The position numbers and the translations under genes were made by a program. 64,000 bases of DNA from Pseudoruegeria aquimaris (GTDB taxonomy: Bacteria; Pseudomonadota; Alphaproteobacteria; Rhodobacterales; Rhodobacteraceae): NCBI RefSeq assembly GCF_900172235.1, contig NZ_FWFQ01000018.1, positions 1-64,000 of the forward strand, read 5' to 3'. Of the stretch, positions 62,363 through 64,000 are shown piece by piece (positions within the stretch are counted from its first letter, which is position 1; each line of letters starts with the position of its first letter). The notes under the pieces were generated by a model. The model was given only the letters and a program-made list of their open reading frames with translations. It had not been told where the DNA came from and ran no database searches.

Positions 62363-63112
62363 TCAGTCGTAGAAGCCGCCGTCCGAATCGTCCCCGGTTT
62401 CGTCCAGAAGCCTGTCGAAATCGGGGATGATGACGTGGCGTTTGCCCTGAAGTTCGATCACCCCGGCCTTGCGCAGCGCGGAGATCTGCCGGCTCACGGT
62501 TTCCAGGGTCAGGCCCAGGTAGTCCGCCATGGCTTCCCGCGTCAGCGGCAGATCGATCACGATCCGGCCGCTGGCCTCGCCGCCCGTCAGCAGGGTGTTG
62601 CGCCGGGCGAAGATCGCCAGAAGGCTGGATATCTTCTCGCGCGCGGTCTTGCGCCCGAGGATCACCATCCATTCGCGCGCCGCATCCAGCTCGTCCAGCG
62701 TCATCTCCAGCAGGCGCTGGCTGACGTGCGGCGTCTCCTGCATCATCTTCTCGAACTGCCCCTTGCGGAAGCAGCACATCATCAGATCGGTCGTGGCCGT
62801 CACGTCGTAGGCCGCCGTGGACCGCCCCGGCCGCCCCACGAAATCCGAAGGCAGCAGGAGCCCCACCATCTGGCGGCGCCCGTCTTCCATCGTCTGGGTC
62901 AGCGAGGCCACGCCGGACACGACGCTGCCGACGAAATCCACCTGGTCGCCGGCCCAGACGACGGTCTGGCCGGCTTCGAACTTGCGGTAGTACTTGATGG
63001 AATCCAGCACCTCCAGTTCATCGGAATCGCAGCGTGCGCAGACGGCACGGTGGCGAATGGGGCAACTCCCGCACTGGACGTGCGGGGTGGTCAGGCTCTG
63101 GAGGTTCATCAT
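62363..63112 (-). CDS. fnrL: Oxygen-sensing CRP/FNR regulator FnrL
   Basis: The 249-residue regulator has N-terminal cysteines in VQCGSCPIRHRAVCARCDSDE (Cys 14, 17, 25 and 28) for the [4Fe-4S] cluster and a further Cys in MMCCFRKGQ. It has the cNMP-type sensor barrel and a helix-turn-helix LTREAMADYLGLTLETVSRQ that reads TTGAT half-sites (ETVSR). FnrL of Rhodobacter activates cbb3 and hemN-type genes without oxygen; both are adjacent here. ATG 63112 or 63109 is the start; an upstream TTG would lie in the FNR box itself. That box 11 bases before the start suggests autorepression. Confidence 0.93.
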   Translation of the reverse strand: MMNLQSLTTPHVQCGSCPIRHRAVCARCDSDELEVLDSIKYYRKFEAGQTVVWAGDQVDFVGSVVSGVASLTQTMEDGRRQMVGLLLPSDFVGRPGRSTAAYDVTATTDLMMCCFRKGQFEKMMQETPHVSQRLLEMTLDELDAAREWMVILGRKTAREKISSLLAIFARRNTLLTGGEASGRIVIDLPLTREAMADYLGLTLETVSRQISALRKAGVIELQGKRHVIIPDFDRLLDETGDDSDGGFYD

Positions 63113-63122
63113 GCGCGTTTGG

Positions 63123-63136
63123 TTGATCTTGATCAA
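63123..63136. promoter_or_regulatory. Perfect FNR box between fnrL and hemN
   Basis: TTGATCTTGATCAA is a perfect TTGAT-N4-ATCAA dyad. Its centre is 42.5 bases before the hemN ATG and 17.5 before the fnrL ATG, so it fits activation of hemN and repression of fnrL by the same protein. Confidence 0.9.
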
Positions 63137-63171
63137 AGTTGCCCGAAGCGGGATCGCCTAACGCTACCTGC

Positions 63172-64000
63172 ATGGAACAGCAGACTCAACTCGCACGGCT
63201 GGGGCTTTTTGACGCCAAGGTCCCGCGCTACACCAGCTACCCCACCGCCCCGCACTTCGGCGGCGGCGTAAGCGGCGACGATTTCGGCCAGTGGATCCGG
63301 ACAATTCCAGCGGGGCGCGAGATATCGCTCTACGTCCACGTGCCCTTCTGCCGCCGCCTCTGCTGGTTCTGCGCCTGCCGCACGCAGGGCACCCGAACCG
63401 ATTCCCCGCTGCGCGCCTATCTCGACACGCTGAAGGCCGAACTGGCGCTGCTGGCCCAGGATCTGCCCGAAGGCGTCCGGCTCTCGCGCCTGCATTTCGG
63501 TGGCGGAACGCCCACACTCCTGCCCGCCGAGATGCTGACCGAGCTGACCGACGCGATCTTCTCCTTCCTGCCGCTCGGGCCGGGAGCGGAGTTTTCCGTC
63601 GAGATCGATCCGAACGAGATCGACTACGCGCGCCTCGACGCCCTCGCCGGCGCCGGGATGACCCGCGCCAGCATCGGGGTGCAGGATTTCGACCCCGAGA
63701 TCCAGAAGATCATCGGCCGCGAACAGAGCTACGAAGTCACCGAGGCGGCCGTCTCGGCGCTGCGGGCGCGCGGCGTGCGCAGCCTGAACGCCGACATCCT
63801 CTACGGGCTGCCGAACCAGACCCATGCCCGGATCGCGGATTCCGTGCAGAAGCTGCTCTCGCTCGGCCCCGACCGCGTGGCGCTCTATGGCTATGCCCAC
63901 GTGCCGTGGATGGCGAAACGGCAATCCATGATCCCGTCCGACGCGCTGCCCACCCCGCAGGAACGCCTCGGCCTGTTCGACACCGCCCGCGAGCTTTTCG
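63172..64000 (+). CDS. hemN: Oxygen-independent coproporphyrinogen III oxidase, HemN (cut by window end)
   Basis: The frame is open from ATG 63172 to the window end (276 codons seen; the full enzyme has about 450). The radical-SAM cluster motif is CRRLCWFC at residues 60-67 with a following Cys 69 (the HemN CxxxCxxCxC pattern), preceded by LYVHVPF. RLHFGGGTPTLL and GVQDFDPEIQKIIGR are further family blocks. It oxidatively decarboxylates coproporphyrinogen III using two SAM when oxygen is absent. No clear ribosome site precedes the start. The FNR box suggests FnrL control. Confidence 0.95.
   Translation, partial: MEQQTQLARLGLFDAKVPRYTSYPTAPHFGGGVSGDDFGQWIRTIPAGREISLYVHVPFCRRLCWFCACRTQGTRTDSPLRAYLDTLKAELALLAQDLPEGVRLSRLHFGGGTPTLLPAEMLTELTDAIFSFLPLGPGAEFSVEIDPNEIDYARLDALAGAGMTRASIGVQDFDPEIQKIIGREQSYEVTEAAVSALRARGVRSLNADILYGLPNQTHARIADSVQKLLSLGPDRVALYGYAHVPWMAKRQSMIPSDALPTPQERLGLFDTARELF

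Noticed and set aside
63112-63136. Earlier TTG start for FnrL
   Set aside because: The TTG is part of the FNR box itself and has no ribosome site; the ATG pair at 63112/63109 fits the family length.

Overview
The window is GC-rich DNA from an alphaproteobacterium, most probably a Rhodobacteraceae member (Roseobacter/Rhodobacter-like). The evidence is the combination of FnrL next to oxygen-independent HemN, a ccoNOQP-ccoGHIS block, a MocR-type TauR taurine system, an frcRBCAK fructose system, and very tight gene packing with many 4-bp and 8-bp overlaps. No rRNA, tRNA or CRISPR array was seen. The only mobile DNA recognised is the tail of an IS5-type transposase at the left edge.

Layout. (1) 1-1622: IS5 transposase end, an aminoglycoside-phosphotransferase-fold kinase, and a glyoxalase-fold protein. 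(2) 1728-9205: a plus-strand catabolic run of type II haloacid dehalogenase, alpha/beta hydrolase, PLP ammonia-lyase, PcaB-like lyase, MFS transporter, zinc alcohol dehydrogenase and enolase-superfamily enzyme; its substrate is unknown. (3) 9240-13614: an ArsR-type regulator, then a probable glucosylglycerate module of a GH13_18 phosphorylase convergent with a GT81 synthase and an MPGP-type phosphatase. (4) 13748-18758: fructose ABC system frcBCAK with a divergent ROK regulator, FrcR. (5) 18883-29506: taurine import (tauABC), deamination (tpa), regulation (tauR), C-S cleavage (xsc), phosphotransacetylase (pta) and a citrate synthase. Together these take taurine to acetyl-CoA and into the TCA cycle, releasing sulfite.

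(6) 29580-41363: a LacI-controlled sugar locus. To the left lie a TIM-barrel isomerase, a Gfo/Idh/MocA dehydrogenase, an XylX-like FAH-family dehydratase and a GNAT. To the right lie a binding protein, two permeases, an ATPase, and a second isomerase/dehydrogenase pair. (7) 41435-44474: an HlyD/ABC-2 efflux system. (8) 44621-50870: a xylose-type ABC system (xylFHG) with a divergent ROK regulator and an overlapping FG-GAP/ASPIC secreted protein. (9) 50867-52968: hemE and hemC, divergent. (10) 53072-61306: the complete cbb3 oxidase structural and assembly set, ccoNOQP then ccoGHIS, including a 52-residue ccoS. (11) 61513-64000: universal stress protein, fnrL and hemN, with perfect FNR boxes before ccoN and between fnrL and hemN.

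Points worth attention: two tandem 47-nt hairpins between ccoP and ccoG whose stems differ only by compensatory base pairs; a TauC permease carrying an inserted Ig-like extracytoplasmic segment; a repeated CTGGCCCTAA-type operator at 22-23 bp spacing in three taurine promoters; and the LacI locus, which looks like a 3-keto-glycoside pathway. All functional calls rest on reading motifs and gene order; no database search was run.
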